Assembly (NCBI RefSeq): GCF_003391135.1
Contig: NZ_CP031455.1
Location: forward strand, 6,909,501 to 6,973,500
Direction of reading: 5' to 3'
DNA length: 64,000 bases
DNA from: Streptoverticillium olivoreticuli subsp. olivoreticuli
GTDB lineage: Bacteria; Actinomycetota; Actinomycetes; Streptomycetales; Streptomycetaceae
Position 1 is the first letter of the stretch. Each line of letters opens with the position of its first letter. The notes under the pieces are model-generated. The model had not been told where the DNA came from, did no database searches, and saw nothing but the letters and a program-made list of their open reading frames with translations. The translations under genes and the position numbers were made by a program. Positions 8,287-16,623 of this stretch are shown in pieces.

Positions 8287-9072
8287 TCAGACCCGGCGGA
8301 GCACCGCCACCACCTTGCCCAGGATGGTGGCCTCGTCGCCGGGAATGGGCTGGTAGGCGGCGTTGTGCGGGAGCAGCCACACATGGCCGTCCTCACGCTT
8401 GAAGCGCTTGACCGTCGCCTCGCCGTCGAGCATCGCGGCCACGATATCGCCGTTCTCCGCGACCGGCTGGCGACGCACCGTGACCCAGTCGCCGTCACAG
8501 ATGGCGGCCTCGACCATGGAGTCGCCGACCACCTTGAGGACGAACAGCTCGCCGTCGCCCACCAATTGGCGCGGCAGCGGGAAGACGTCCTCGACGGACT
8601 CCTCGGCGAGGATGGGGCCGCCCGCGGCGATCCGGCCGACCAGGGGCACATAGGAGGCCGCGGGCTTGCCGGTGGTGTCGGTGGGCTGCGAGCTGGGCTG
8701 GTCGGAGCCGCGCACCTCATAGGCGCGGGGGCGGTGGGGATCCCTGCGGAGGAAGCCCTTGCGCTCCAGGGCCATGAGCTGGTGGGCCACGGAGGAGGTG
8801 CTCGAGAGTCCCACCGCCTGGCCGATCTCGCGCATGGAGGGCGGATAGCCCCGGCGCTGGACGGAGTCCCGGATGACCTCGATCACCCGCCGCTGCCGGT
8901 CGGTGAGGCCCGAGCTGTCCGCCCGGATCCCTGGAGGTCGTCCGGGAAGGGCGCGAGCGGGCTTCTGCCCCTCGGCGTTCATGGCTGCGTCATTCATCGG
9001 GTGTGCCTGGTCGAGTCGGTTCTGGGAGCGGTCCTGGGCGGTGATGGTGGCGCTGTCTGCGGTGGTGGTCAC
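8287..9072 (-). CDS. lexA: SOS repressor LexA
   Basis: This 261-residue SOS-response repressor and self-cleaving protease has an N-terminal winged helix-turn-helix (LTDRQRRVIEVIRDSVQRRGYPPSMREIG, about 56-84, a span shown for position only in part), the Ala150-Gly151 cleavage site in IAAGGP, catalytic Ser185 (GDSM) and Lys222 (TVKRF). Start GTG 9072 has GAGAGGGG just upstream. An upstream in-frame extension to 9144 is rejected because it would run into the SOS box. The box at 9135-9150 shows autoregulation. RecA*-stimulated self-cleavage is the established mode of induction. Confidence 0.97.
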   Translation of the reverse strand: MTTTADSATITAQDRSQNRLDQAHPMNDAAMNAEGQKPARALPGRPPGIRADSSGLTDRQRRVIEVIRDSVQRRGYPPSMREIGQAVGLSSTSSVAHQLMALERKGFLRRDPHRPRAYEVRGSDQPSSQPTDTTGKPAASYVPLVGRIAAGGPILAEESVEDVFPLPRQLVGDGELFVLKVVGDSMVEAAICDGDWVTVRRQPVAENGDIVAAMLDGEATVKRFKREDGHVWLLPHNAAYQPIPGDEATILGKVVAVLRRV

Positions 9073-9134
9073 GTCGGCCCCTCTCGAGATGTTCTCCCTA
9101 GCTGGACAACGGTAGTTGCTTTCGAAAGGTTGCG

Positions 9135-9150
9135 CCAAACACACGTTCGA
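9135..9150 (-). promoter_or_regulatory. SOS box (LexA operator) of lexA
   Basis: The minus strand reads TCGAACGTGTGTTTGG, matching the actinobacterial/Bacillus-type consensus CGAACNNNNGTTCG except in the last positions. It lies 63 bp upstream of the lexA GTG, as expected for autoregulation. Confidence 0.8.
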
Positions 9151-9475
9151 GTGAAATATCGAAGATTCCCTGACGTGATCAGGCGAGAGGGTGTACGGCT
9201 GAAGATCAATTCGACCTATTACGGTACCCTTCGGTGCGAAGTCCTACGGACTTCACAGATCCTGCCGGGCCGGGCGTCGACCGGTCGGAATCTCCCGGCG
9301 GGGCGGCGGTCCGCAGCCGCCGGGCGCGCCCGGCGCGCCGAGGTCGCGGTGCCGGTGTCCAGTCTGTCATCCGCGGACGCCCGAAGCCCCCACGGGGCCG
9401 CGGTGCGGGCTGCTCGCGTAGGCTCGGACCCTGCTCGGACGGCGCGACACGCCTCCGGCGAGGTTCGCCACTCGG

Positions 9476-9522
9476 CACCAGATCTAGTGGTTTGATTGCG
9501 ACGGCTCCCCACAAGTTGTGGT
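9476..9522 (+). promoter_or_regulatory. Tandem NrdR boxes upstream of nrdR-nrdJ
   Basis: Two 16-bp elements, CACCAGATCTAGTGGT (9476-9491) and CCCCACAAGTTGTGGT (9507-9522), match at 11 of 16 positions and are offset by exactly 31 bp, about three helical turns. Each has partial dyad symmetry (CCACAA-G-TTGTGG in the second). Paired NrdR boxes at this spacing are the known arrangement in front of nrd operons. They lie 135-180 bp before the nrdR start. A TATGCT at 9563-9568 is a possible -10. Confidence 0.65.
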
Positions 9523-9656
9523 CGAAGGCTGTCGCTGGTCATTCCGGCCCACGGCCATCGCCTATGCTGGGGGCTGCTTCGCGAGGCCCTCGTAAGAGGG
9601 TCGGCCGAAGCCGAAGATCGTGCACAGTCCTATGAGGGTGAGGAGGGTGGAGAGCC

Positions 9657-10169
9657 ATGCACTGCCCCTTCTGCAGGCACCCCGACAGCCGTGTGGTCGA
9701 CAGTCGGACCACCGATGACGGCTGTTCGATCCGCAGGCGGCGCCAGTGCCCCGACTGCTCCCGCCGGTTCACGACCGTCGAGACCGCGTCACTGATGGTG
9801 ATCAAGCGCAGCGGGGTCACCGAACCCTTCAGCCGCAACAAGGTCATCTCCGGGGTGCGCAAGGCGTGCCAGGGCCGCCCGGTCACCGAGGACGCCCTGG
9901 CGCAGCTCGGCCAGCGTGTCGAGGAGGCGGTGCGGGCCACGGGCAGCGCCGAGCTCTCCACGCATGACGTCGGGCTCGCCATACTCGGCCCCCTCCGGGA
10001 TCTCGACCTCGTCGCGTATCTGCGGTTCGCGTCCGTGTACCAGGCGTTCGACTCGCTGGAGGACTTCGAGGCCGCCGTCGCGGAGCTCCGCGAACAGCGG
10101 CCCGTGGTAGCCGCCGGCGAGTGCGGCGGGGGCCACGGGGTCCCCGCGCCCGCCACCGCCGCCGAATAG
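9657..10169 (+). CDS. nrdR: Transcriptional repressor NrdR
   Basis: This 170-residue protein has a zinc ribbon with Cys3, Cys6, Cys31 and Cys34, followed by an ATP-cone domain (from about residue 46: LMVIKRSGVTEPFSRNKV, with DALAQLGQRVEEAV further on). NrdR senses ATP/dATP and represses ribonucleotide reductase operons by binding NrdR boxes. A strong GAGGAGGGTGGAG precedes the ATG. It is followed by nrdJ 114 bp downstream, the standard Streptomyces nrdRJ operon, and should autoregulate through the boxes at 9476-9522. The last ~20 residues are a Gly/Ala-rich tail. Confidence 0.97.
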   Translation: MHCPFCRHPDSRVVDSRTTDDGCSIRRRRQCPDCSRRFTTVETASLMVIKRSGVTEPFSRNKVISGVRKACQGRPVTEDALAQLGQRVEEAVRATGSAELSTHDVGLAILGPLRDLDLVAYLRFASVYQAFDSLEDFEAAVAELREQRPVVAAGECGGGHGVPAPATAAE

Positions 10170-10283
10170 CGGCGACAACCAGAGACCTGCCCGGCGCGCT
10201 CCGCGCGCCCGGGTGAACGACAGACATCCGCGCCACGGAAGAATTGGGCGCATTAGGGCGTTTTGCCCGTAGAGGGAGGCGGC

Positions 10284-13154
10284 ATGACAGAGACGACGAG
10301 CGGCCCGGCACGAGGTTCCCGCTCCAAGGGGAACAAGGGCGGCAAGGGTCTGCGCATCGAACGCATCCACACGACTCCCGGCGTGCACCCGTACGACGAG
10401 GTGGTCTGGGAGCGTCGTGACGTCGTCATGACCAACTGGCGCGACGGCTCGATCAACTTCGAGCAGCGTGGCGTCGAGTTCCCCGACTTCTGGTCGGTCA
10501 ACGCGGTCAACATTGTCACGAGCAAGTACTTCCGTGGCGCGGTCGGTTCGCCCGAGCGCGAGTCGAGCCTGAGGCAGCTCATCGACCGCGTGGTGAAGAC
10601 CTACCGCAAGGCGGGCGAGGAGCACGGCTACTTCGCCTCCCCCGCGGACGCCGAGATCTTCGAGCACGAGCTCAGCTACGCCCTGCTGCACCAGGTCTTC
10701 AGCTTCAACTCGCCGGTCTGGTTCAACGTCGGCACCGCCCAGCCCCAGCAGGTCTCCGCCTGCTTCATCCTGTCCGTCGACGACTCCATGGAGTCGATCC
10801 TCGACTGGTACAAGGAAGAGGGCATGATCTTCAAGGGCGGCTCGGGCGCCGGCCTGAACCTCTCCCGCATCCGCTCCTCCAAGGAGCTGCTCTCCTCCGG
10901 CGGCAACGCCTCCGGCCCGGTCTCCTTCATGCGCGGCGCCGACGCCTCCGCAGGAACGATCAAGTCCGGTGGCGCCACCCGCCGCGCGGCCAAGATGGTC
11001 GTCCTCGACGTCGACCACCCGGACGTCGAGGCCTTCATCGAGACCAAGGTGAAGGAAGAGGAGAAGGTCCGCGCCCTGCGCGACGCCGGCTTCGACATGG
11101 ACCTGGGCGGCGACGACATCACGTCCGTCCAGTACCAGAACGCCAACAACTCCGTCCGCGTCAACGACGAGTTCATGAAGGCCGTCGAGACCGGTTCGAA
11201 GTTCGGGCTGCGCGGCCGGATGACCGGTGAGGTCATCGAGGAGATCGACGCCAAGGGCCTCTTCCGCAAGATGGCCGAGGCGGCCTGGGCCTGCGCCGAC
11301 CCGGGTATCCAGTACGACGACACGATCAACCACTGGCACACCTCGCCGGAGACGGGCCGGATCACCGCGTCCAACCCGTGCAGCGAGTACATGCACCTGG
11401 ACAACTCCTCGTGCAACCTCGCCTCGCTGAACCTGATGAAGTTCCTGCGCGACGACGACAAGGGTCACCAGTCGTTCGACGCCGAGCGCTTCGCCAAGGT
11501 CGTCGAGCTGGTCATCACGGCGATGGACATCTCCATCTGCTTCGCCGACTTCCCGACCGAGAAGATCGGCGAGACGACCCGCGCCTTCCGCCAGCTCGGC
11601 ATCGGCTACGCCAACCTCGGCGCCCTGCTGATGGCGACCGGCCACGCGTACGACAGCGACGGCGGCCGCGCGCTCGCCGGTGCCATCACCTCGCTGATGA
11701 CCGGCACCTCCTACAAGCGCTCCGCCGAGCTGGCCGCGGTCGTCGGTCCGTACGACGGCTACGCCCGCAACGCCGACGCCCACAAGCGCGTCATGAAGCA
11801 GCACTCCGACGCCAACGCCGTCGCCCCGCGCGCCGACGACCTGGACACCCCGGTCTGGGCCGCGGCGACCGAGGCCTGGCAGGACGTCGTCCGCCTGGGC
11901 GAGAAGAACGGCTTCCGCAACGCCCAGGCCTCCGTGCTGGCCCCCACCGGCACCATCGGCCTGATGATGGACTGCGACACCACGGGCGTCGAGCCGGACC
12001 TGGCCCTGGTCAAGTTCAAGAAGCTCGTCGGCGGCGGCTCGATGCAGATCGTGAACAACACGGTCCCCAAGGCCCTCAAGCGCCTGGGCTACCAGCCGGA
12101 GCAGGTCGAGGCGATCGTCGCCCACATCGCCGAGCACGGCAATGTCATCGACGCCCCGGGCCTGAAGGCCGAGCACTACGAGGTCTTCGACTGCGCCATG
12201 GGCGAGCGCGCGATCTCCGCCATGGGCCACGTGCGCATGATGGCCGCCGCGCAGCCGTTCCTCTCCGGTGCCATCTCCAAGACGGTGAACCTGCCGGAGT
12301 CGGCCACCGTCGAGGAGGTCGAGGAGGTCTACTTCGAGGGCTGGAAGCTCGGTCTGAAGGCGCTCGCGATCTACCGCGACAACTGCAAGGTCGGCCAGCC
12401 GCTCTCCGCCAAGAAGAAGGAGGAGGCCAAGGCGCCCGAGGTCGCTCCCGCCGCGGAGAAGGTCGTCGAGTACCGCCCGGTCCGCAAGCGCCTGCCCAAG
12501 GGCCGTCCGGGCATCACCACCTCCTTCACGGTCGGTGGCGCCGAGGGCTACATGACCGCCAACTCCTACCCGGACGACGGTCTCGGCGAGGTCTTCCTCA
12601 AGATGTCCAAGCAGGGCTCGACCCTCGCGGGCATGATGGACGCCTTCTCCATCGCGGTCTCCGTCGGCCTGCAGTACGGCGTGCCGCTGGAGACGTACGT
12701 CTCGAAGTTCACCAACATGCGCTTCGAGCCGGCCGGCATGACCGACGACCCGGACGTCCGGATGGCGCAGTCGATCGTCGACTACATCTTCCGCCGCCTG
12801 GCGCTGGACTTCCTGCCGTTCGAGACCCGCTCGGCCCTGGGCATCCACTCCGCCGAGGAGCGCCAGCGTCACCTGGACACCGGTTCGTACGAGCCGACCG
12901 ACGACGAGGTCGACGTCGAGGGCCTCGCCCAGTCGGCTCCGCGTCAGGTCGCTGCCCCCAAGGCGGAGGCCCCGGCCCAGCCCGCGGCGGCCGTGCCGGC
13001 CCCGAAGCAGGCCCACAACTCCACCGAACTGGTGGAGATGCAGCTCGGTCTGAACGCCGACGCCCCGCTCTGCTTCTCCTGCGGTACGAAGATGCGCCGC
13101 GCGGGCAGCTGCTACCTCTGCGAGGGCTGCGGCTCCACCAGCGGTTGCAGCTGA
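10284..13154 (+). CDS. nrdJ: Class II (adenosylcobalamin-dependent) ribonucleotide reductase NrdJ
   Basis: This 956-residue oxygen-independent ribonucleotide reductase makes dNTPs using adenosylcobalamin as radical source. Visible features are the ribonucleotide reductase core (NPCSEYMHLDNSS, GGNASGP, GIHSAEERQ), the C-terminal redox region CFSCGTKM and paired Cys in CYLCEGCG, and a Lys/Ala/Glu linker near residue 715. ATG 10284 has GAGGGAGG upstream; an ATG at 10263 is less likely. Together with nrdR it forms the nrdRJ operon. No cobalamin riboswitch was seen in front of this operon; known Streptomyces biology places one on the separate class Ia nrdAB operon. Confidence 0.97.
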   Translation: MTETTSGPARGSRSKGNKGGKGLRIERIHTTPGVHPYDEVVWERRDVVMTNWRDGSINFEQRGVEFPDFWSVNAVNIVTSKYFRGAVGSPERESSLRQLIDRVVKTYRKAGEEHGYFASPADAEIFEHELSYALLHQVFSFNSPVWFNVGTAQPQQVSACFILSVDDSMESILDWYKEEGMIFKGGSGAGLNLSRIRSSKELLSSGGNASGPVSFMRGADASAGTIKSGGATRRAAKMVVLDVDHPDVEAFIETKVKEEEKVRALRDAGFDMDLGGDDITSVQYQNANNSVRVNDEFMKAVETGSKFGLRGRMTGEVIEEIDAKGLFRKMAEAAWACADPGIQYDDTINHWHTSPETGRITASNPCSEYMHLDNSSCNLASLNLMKFLRDDDKGHQSFDAERFAKVVELVITAMDISICFADFPTEKIGETTRAFRQLGIGYANLGALLMATGHAYDSDGGRALAGAITSLMTGTSYKRSAELAAVVGPYDGYARNADAHKRVMKQHSDANAVAPRADDLDTPVWAAATEAWQDVVRLGEKNGFRNAQASVLAPTGTIGLMMDCDTTGVEPDLALVKFKKLVGGGSMQIVNNTVPKALKRLGYQPEQVEAIVAHIAEHGNVIDAPGLKAEHYEVFDCAMGERAISAMGHVRMMAAAQPFLSGAISKTVNLPESATVEEVEEVYFEGWKLGLKALAIYRDNCKVGQPLSAKKKEEAKAPEVAPAAEKVVEYRPVRKRLPKGRPGITTSFTVGGAEGYMTANSYPDDGLGEVFLKMSKQGSTLAGMMDAFSIAVSVGLQYGVPLETYVSKFTNMRFEPAGMTDDPDVRMAQSIVDYIFRRLALDFLPFETRSALGIHSAEERQRHLDTGSYEPTDDEVDVEGLAQSAPRQVAAPKAEAPAQPAAAVPAPKQAHNSTELVEMQLGLNADAPLCFSCGTKMRRAGSCYLCEGCGSTSGCS

Positions 13155-13199
13155 CGGCGAGCGCCGCATAACGCGCACCGAGTGCGCCGCATGACGTGA

Positions 13200-13240
13200 C
13201 CAGGCGGAAAGGCCCCCTTCGGGGATGCCTTTCCGCCTGG
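13200..13240. terminator. Rho-independent terminator after nrdJ
   Basis: The 14-bp arms CCAGGCGGAAAGGC (13200-13213) and GCCTTTCCGCCTGG (13227-13240) are perfect, and a T-run (CCGTTTTT) follows on the plus strand. It also lies beyond the stop of the convergent TerD gene. Confidence 0.92.
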
Positions 13241-13272
13241 CCGTTTTTCCGTGCCCTGGTGGGTGCCCTGAG

Positions 13273-13797
13273 TCAGCAGTCGCCCATCAACGCGGCGAAC
13301 TCCGCCGGGTCGGCGTCGAATCCGCGGACGGCCTTGCGGAATTTCCACGCCCCCGAGCCGTCCCGGAAGAATTCCCCGACGGTCGCGGCCGTGGACGCCG
13401 CGACGGCGGTGAGATCCTCGGAAGCCAGCACGGACCGGCCTTCGCTGATGCGGACTCCCGTGTTCGCCACCTCGCCGAAGGTCTTCCGCCCGGCGTTCTG
13501 CTGGATGGCCACGCCCACCACCACCCGGCCGTAGTCGTCCGACAGCCGGTCGAGCTCCAGCGTCATCGCCTCGTCCGTGCCCAGGCCCTGGCCGGTCCGG
13601 CTGTCCCTGTTGAGCGTGATGGTGCCGTCGGGGGCCCGGCTGTCGAAGTGGACGAGGTACGCGGGCCTGCCGTGCGGCGCGTCCGCGGGATACGTCGCGG
13701 CGATGAGGTCGAGGTCGGTGGCGGGGGTGCCGGACGGGCTCGGGTCCCATTTGAGCGTCACTTCGACTTTTTCGATCCCCTTGTTGAGACTGCTCAT
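13273..13797 (-). CDS. TerD family protein
   Basis: This 174-residue stand-alone TerD domain begins MSSLNKGIEKVEV. It has the family WDPS segment, the calcium-binding acidic motifs DLDLIA and LTRDSRTG-like/DEAMTLEL elements, and a C-terminal FRDGSGAWKFRKAVRGFDADP. TerD-type proteins are Ca2+-binding stress proteins linked to tellurite and other stress phenotypes; the molecular role is still open. Start ATG 13797 has GAGGAGGGGGAG upstream, so a longer in-frame start at 13866 is not needed. There are no other ter genes in the window. Confidence 0.9.
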   Translation of the reverse strand: MSSLNKGIEKVEVTLKWDPSPSGTPATDLDLIAATYPADAPHGRPAYLVHFDSRAPDGTITLNRDSRTGQGLGTDEAMTLELDRLSDDYGRVVVGVAIQQNAGRKTFGEVANTGVRISEGRSVLASEDLTAVAASTAATVGEFFRDGSGAWKFRKAVRGFDADPAEFAALMGDC

Positions 13798-13908
13798 CAG
13801 GCTCCCCCTCCTCGGTTTCACGTCCGTAACTTCCAAGGATTTCACGCCGGTTGCCGCTGGTGCCACCCTCGGTGGCGTACCCGATGCGATGAGTTTCCCG
13901 TGCGCGGG

Positions 13909-14367
13909 TCAGCCGGCCCGCTCGCGCGGCGCCACGGAGAGAAATGGGTCCTGTACGCGGTCCACCGAGGCGGACGCGTCGACGGGGACGTCGTTGATGC
14001 TCGCCTCGCGGCGGCGCATCAGGCCGTCGGCGTCGAACTCCCATTGCTCGTTGCCGAAACTGACCCACTGCCTGCCGTCGACATCACGCCAGTCGTACCG
14101 GAAGCGTACGGAGATGCGGTTTCCGCTCCAGGACCACAGATCCTTGCGCAGGCGGTAGTCCAGTTCCTTCTCCCACTTGAGGCGCAGGAATTCCCGGATT
14201 TCCGCGCGGCCGGTGAGGAACCGGTCCCGGTTCCGCCAGACGCAGTCCTCGGTGTAGGCCAGGGCGACCCGGTCCGGGTCGCGGGAGTTCCAGGCGTCCT
14301 CGGCGGCCTGGACCTTGGCCCGGGCGGTCTCCTCGTCGAACGGCGGAAGCGGAGGTCGCTGAGTCAT
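13909..14367 (-). CDS. NTF2-like (SnoaL/DUF1348-type) protein
   Basis: This 152-residue protein reads as a DUF1348 member of the nuclear transport factor 2 fold (AEDAWNSRDPDRVALAYTEDCVWRNRDRF, shown only in part as AWNSRDPDRV; FRYDWRD; EWEF-type strand QWEFDADGLMRRREASIND). Members are small cone-shaped proteins with a hydrophobic pocket. No reaction can be assigned. It is divergent from a TetR regulator, and two palindromic operators fill the 90-bp gap, so it is very probably the direct target of that regulator. Confidence 0.8.
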   Translation of the reverse strand: MTQRPPLPPFDEETARAKVQAAEDAWNSRDPDRVALAYTEDCVWRNRDRFLTGRAEIREFLRLKWEKELDYRLRKDLWSWSGNRISVRFRYDWRDVDGRQWVSFGNEQWEFDADGLMRRREASINDVPVDASASVDRVQDPFLSVAPRERAG

Positions 14368-14381
14368 GGAATTGCCTTTCC

Positions 14382-14413
14382 CGACAAGGGAGAACGGTCG
14401 TTCTCCCTTGTCG
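14382..14413. promoter_or_regulatory. TetR operator 1 (32-bp perfect palindrome)
   Basis: Fourteen-bp arms (14382-14395 and 14400-14413, CGACAAGGGAGAAC and its complement) surround GGTC. The core GAGAACGGTCGTTCTC shares the pattern GAGAACGNNCGTTCTC with the second site. It lies 15 bp from the start of the NTF2-like gene. Confidence 0.8.
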
Positions 14414-14421
14414 CGTAGCCT

Positions 14422-14439
14422 AGAGAACGAACGTTCTCT
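14422..14439. promoter_or_regulatory. TetR operator 2 (18-bp perfect palindrome)
   Basis: AGAGAACGAACGTTCTCT is a perfect palindrome, with the same GAGAACGNNCGTTCTC core as operator 1. Centres are 33 bp apart, about three helical turns. It lies 19 bp before the TetR ATG, so autoregulation is likely. Confidence 0.8.
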
Positions 14440-14457
14440 TCGCTAGTCGGGAGTGGC

Positions 14458-15018
14458 ATGAACACCACCGAGGTCGAACAGCAGGTGCTCGACGCCGCCG
14501 AGGCGCTCTTCTACGAGCACGGGGTGCAGGCCGTGGGCATGGACCGGATCCGCAGTGCGTCCGGCGTCTCGCTCAAGCGCCTCTATCAGTGCTTCCCCTC
14601 CAAGGACACCCTGGTGGAGGCCTGCCTGCGGCGCCGCGACCGGCGTTGGCGCGGCGCGCTGGCCGACCATGTGGAACTCCGGCCCGCCGACCGGGACCGG
14701 CCGCTCGCGGTGTTCGACTGGCTGTATGAGTGGTTCACCGAACCGGACTTCAGGGGCTGTGCGTTCATCAACGCGTTCGGCGAAATGGGGACGGGCTCAC
14801 CGGCCGTGGTCGACGCCGTGCGCGACCACAAGGCCGAGGTGCGCGGCTATCTCCTGGGCCTCGTCCGCGCCGCCGGTGCGGAGGCCCCGGAGCGACTGGC
14901 CGACCAACTGGCCGTGCTCGTCGACGGGGCGATCACCACGGCGGCGATCACCGGTGAGCCCGACGCGGCCTGCCGGGCGCGGGATGCCGCCGCGGTGCTG
15001 CTCGCACCGGCTGGGTGA
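14458..15018 (+). CDS. TetR/AcrR family transcriptional regulator
   Basis: This 186-residue regulator has an N-terminal TetR helix-turn-helix (VLDAAEALFYEHG, VGMDRIRSASGVSLKRLYQCFPSKDTL, about residues 9-55) and a C-terminal ligand domain containing the GCAFINAFGE motif of the AcrR/YxaF-type group. It faces the NTF2-like gene across two palindromes with the shared core GAGAACGNNCGTTCTC, and probably controls both genes. GGGAGTGG precedes the ATG. The ligand is unknown; the arylamine N-acetyltransferase directly downstream may be co-transcribed. Confidence 0.9.
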   Translation: MNTTEVEQQVLDAAEALFYEHGVQAVGMDRIRSASGVSLKRLYQCFPSKDTLVEACLRRRDRRWRGALADHVELRPADRDRPLAVFDWLYEWFTEPDFRGCAFINAFGEMGTGSPAVVDAVRDHKAEVRGYLLGLVRAAGAEAPERLADQLAVLVDGAITTAAITGEPDAACRARDAAAVLLAPAG

Positions 15019-15065
15019 TCATGGGGAGCGACACGGCCCGGAAATACGAAGAGGAGTGGTGGCCC

Positions 15066-15890
15066 ATGTCCCTGTGGAGCGGCGACGAGCTCGATCTGGA
15101 CGCCTATTCGGCACGCATCGGACTGGCGGGGGAGCTGCGGCCGGATCTGGCCACGCTCCGGGCGATCCACCGTGCGCATGTGGCCGCCTTCCCTTTCGAG
15201 AACCTGGAGATCATGCTGGGCCGGCCGATCCTGCTGGACATGGAGGCGTTGCAGGACAAGATGGTGGCCGCGCGCCGGGGCGGCTACTGCTACGAACAGA
15301 ACCTGCTGTTCGCCGCGGTCCTGGAGCGCATCGGATTCGCCTTCACCGGCGTCGGGGCGAGGGTCCGCATGGGCAGTGACAAGCTGCGTCCCGTCACGCA
15401 CATGGCCCTGAAGGTCGAGGCCGACGGCGGTCACTGGCTGTGCGACGTCGGGTTCGGCGGGGAGGGCCTGCTGGAGCCGCTGGCCTTCCAGGACGGAGCG
15501 CGGGCGCGCCAAGGCGACTGGACGTTCGGGATCGCGTGTGAACCGCAGGACGTGCACGTGCTGCGCTCGCTCCATCCGGAGGGCTGGTTCGACCTGTACG
15601 CCTTCGGCCCGGAGCCGCGTTTCCCGATCGACTACGCCGTGATGAACCACTACATCTCCACCCATCCGCACTCGCCCTTCGTCTCCCGCGTGGTGGTGCA
15701 GCAGACGGAGCCGGGCGTACGCCGGAGTCTGGTGGGATCGTCGTTGTCGACGGCGCGCCCCGAGGGTGCCACCGAGCAACAGGACGTGAAGCCCGAGGAC
15801 TTGGTGGAACTGCTGCAGCGTGAGTTCCGTATCGAGCTCGGTGAGGCGGATGCAGACGCGCTCGCGCGGGTGTACTCATCCGGTACGTGA
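15066..15890 (+). CDS. Arylamine N-acetyltransferase
   Basis: This 274-residue NAT-family enzyme transfers acetyl from acetyl-CoA to arylamines or hydrazines. The catalytic triad is complete: Cys in RRGGYCYEQN, His in VTHMALKV and Asp in CDVGFGG. The N-terminal HRAHVAAFPFENLEI is characteristic. ATG 15066 is chosen because GAAGAGGAG lies just upstream; an earlier start at 15015 overlaps the TetR gene's end. It may be co-transcribed with the TetR gene 48 nt upstream. Roles in Streptomyces range from xenobiotic detoxification to aromatic antibiotic tailoring; nothing here decides which. Confidence 0.92.
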   Translation: MSLWSGDELDLDAYSARIGLAGELRPDLATLRAIHRAHVAAFPFENLEIMLGRPILLDMEALQDKMVAARRGGYCYEQNLLFAAVLERIGFAFTGVGARVRMGSDKLRPVTHMALKVEADGGHWLCDVGFGGEGLLEPLAFQDGARARQGDWTFGIACEPQDVHVLRSLHPEGWFDLYAFGPEPRFPIDYAVMNHYISTHPHSPFVSRVVVQQTEPGVRRSLVGSSLSTARPEGATEQQDVKPEDLVELLQREFRIELGEADADALARVYSSGT

Positions 15891-15912
15891 TTACGCGCCG
15901 CTGTCGGCACCG

Positions 15913-15918
15913 TACGAT
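15913..15918 (+). promoter_or_regulatory. Candidate -10 of a leaderless DUF4937 gene
   Basis: TACGAT is separated by exactly 6 nt from the GTG at 15925, the classic leaderless geometry. No ribosome-binding site is present. Confidence 0.6.
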
Positions 15919-15924
15919 GGCGCG

Positions 15925-16530
15925 GTGCTGGTCAAGTGGATTCGCTGCACCGTGGTGGACCGCCGCGGTTTCGAGCGGGGGCAGCGGAAATGGGCGGGGT
16001 TGCTCGGCGAACCGGGATTCCGGGGGCAGGGCGGGGGCTGGAGCAGGGGCCGCCCCCATGTGGCGCACCTCTTCGGCTTCTGGGAGAGCAGAGCGTTCTA
16101 CGACTCGTTCATGGCGCGGTCCCACGACAGGCTGGCGGCCGCGCAGGCCGGCACGTTCAAGAACATCCAGGTGCGGCTGTTCGAGCACCGGTGTGACGTA
16201 AAGGTGGGATTCCTGCCGCAGTTCGCGGACGCGGACGTGGTGCGGATCGCCCACTGCCGCGTCCGCGAGGACCGGGTCGAGCACTTCACGCTGATGCAGG
16301 AGAAGGTGTGGAACCCGGCCATGGCCGGGTCGCCGGGAATGCTGCGCGGCGTGTTCGGCGAGGCGCCGGGCCAGGAGTTCCTGGTGCTGTCGATGTGGAA
16401 CTCCGGTGCCGAGTACGGGAAATACCGCGTGGACCGGCTGGAGCGGCTCGCGCTGCGGGCGCAGACCGAGGCGGATGTCGCGGCGATCGGCGGCGACATC
16501 GTCGCGATAGAGCCGTCCTGGACGGTGTGA
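15925..16530 (+). CDS. DUF4937 (YdbC-like) domain protein
   Basis: This 201-residue protein starting VLVKWIRC resembles the DUF4937/YdbC family, here with two similar halves: each has a WAGLLGEPGF or WNPAMAGSPGM-type segment followed by a strand and a W/Y-containing helix, suggesting a duplicated dimeric alpha-beta barrel. No catalytic residues are known. GTG 15925 is chosen because the -10 TACGAT sits 6 nt upstream and upstream in-frame codons overlap the NAT gene. Function unknown. Confidence 0.75.
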   Translation: MLVKWIRCTVVDRRGFERGQRKWAGLLGEPGFRGQGGGWSRGRPHVAHLFGFWESRAFYDSFMARSHDRLAAAQAGTFKNIQVRLFEHRCDVKVGFLPQFADADVVRIAHCRVREDRVEHFTLMQEKVWNPAMAGSPGMLRGVFGEAPGQEFLVLSMWNSGAEYGKYRVDRLERLALRAQTEADVAAIGGDIVAIEPSWTV

Positions 16531-16623
16531 CCGGCGCTCCGGCAGCTGCCGGGCCGTGGACCCGGCGGTGTCACGCGGGCCGGGCGTGGACCCCGGCGAG
16601 GGCCGCGCCGATCGCCCCGCAGG

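Noticed and set aside
9570..9656. Cobalamin riboswitch before nrdR-nrdJ
   Set aside because: The leader is short and lacks a B12 box and the characteristic arms; NrdR boxes explain its regulation.
9789..13178. 1129-codon minus-strand open frame opposite nrdR and nrdJ
   Set aside because: It is an antisense shadow created by GC-rich codon bias; no domain is visible and NrdR/NrdJ are unambiguous.
13273..14367. Tellurite resistance or phage-defence island around TerD
   Set aside because: Only one TerD protein is present, without other ter genes, integrase or base-composition change.
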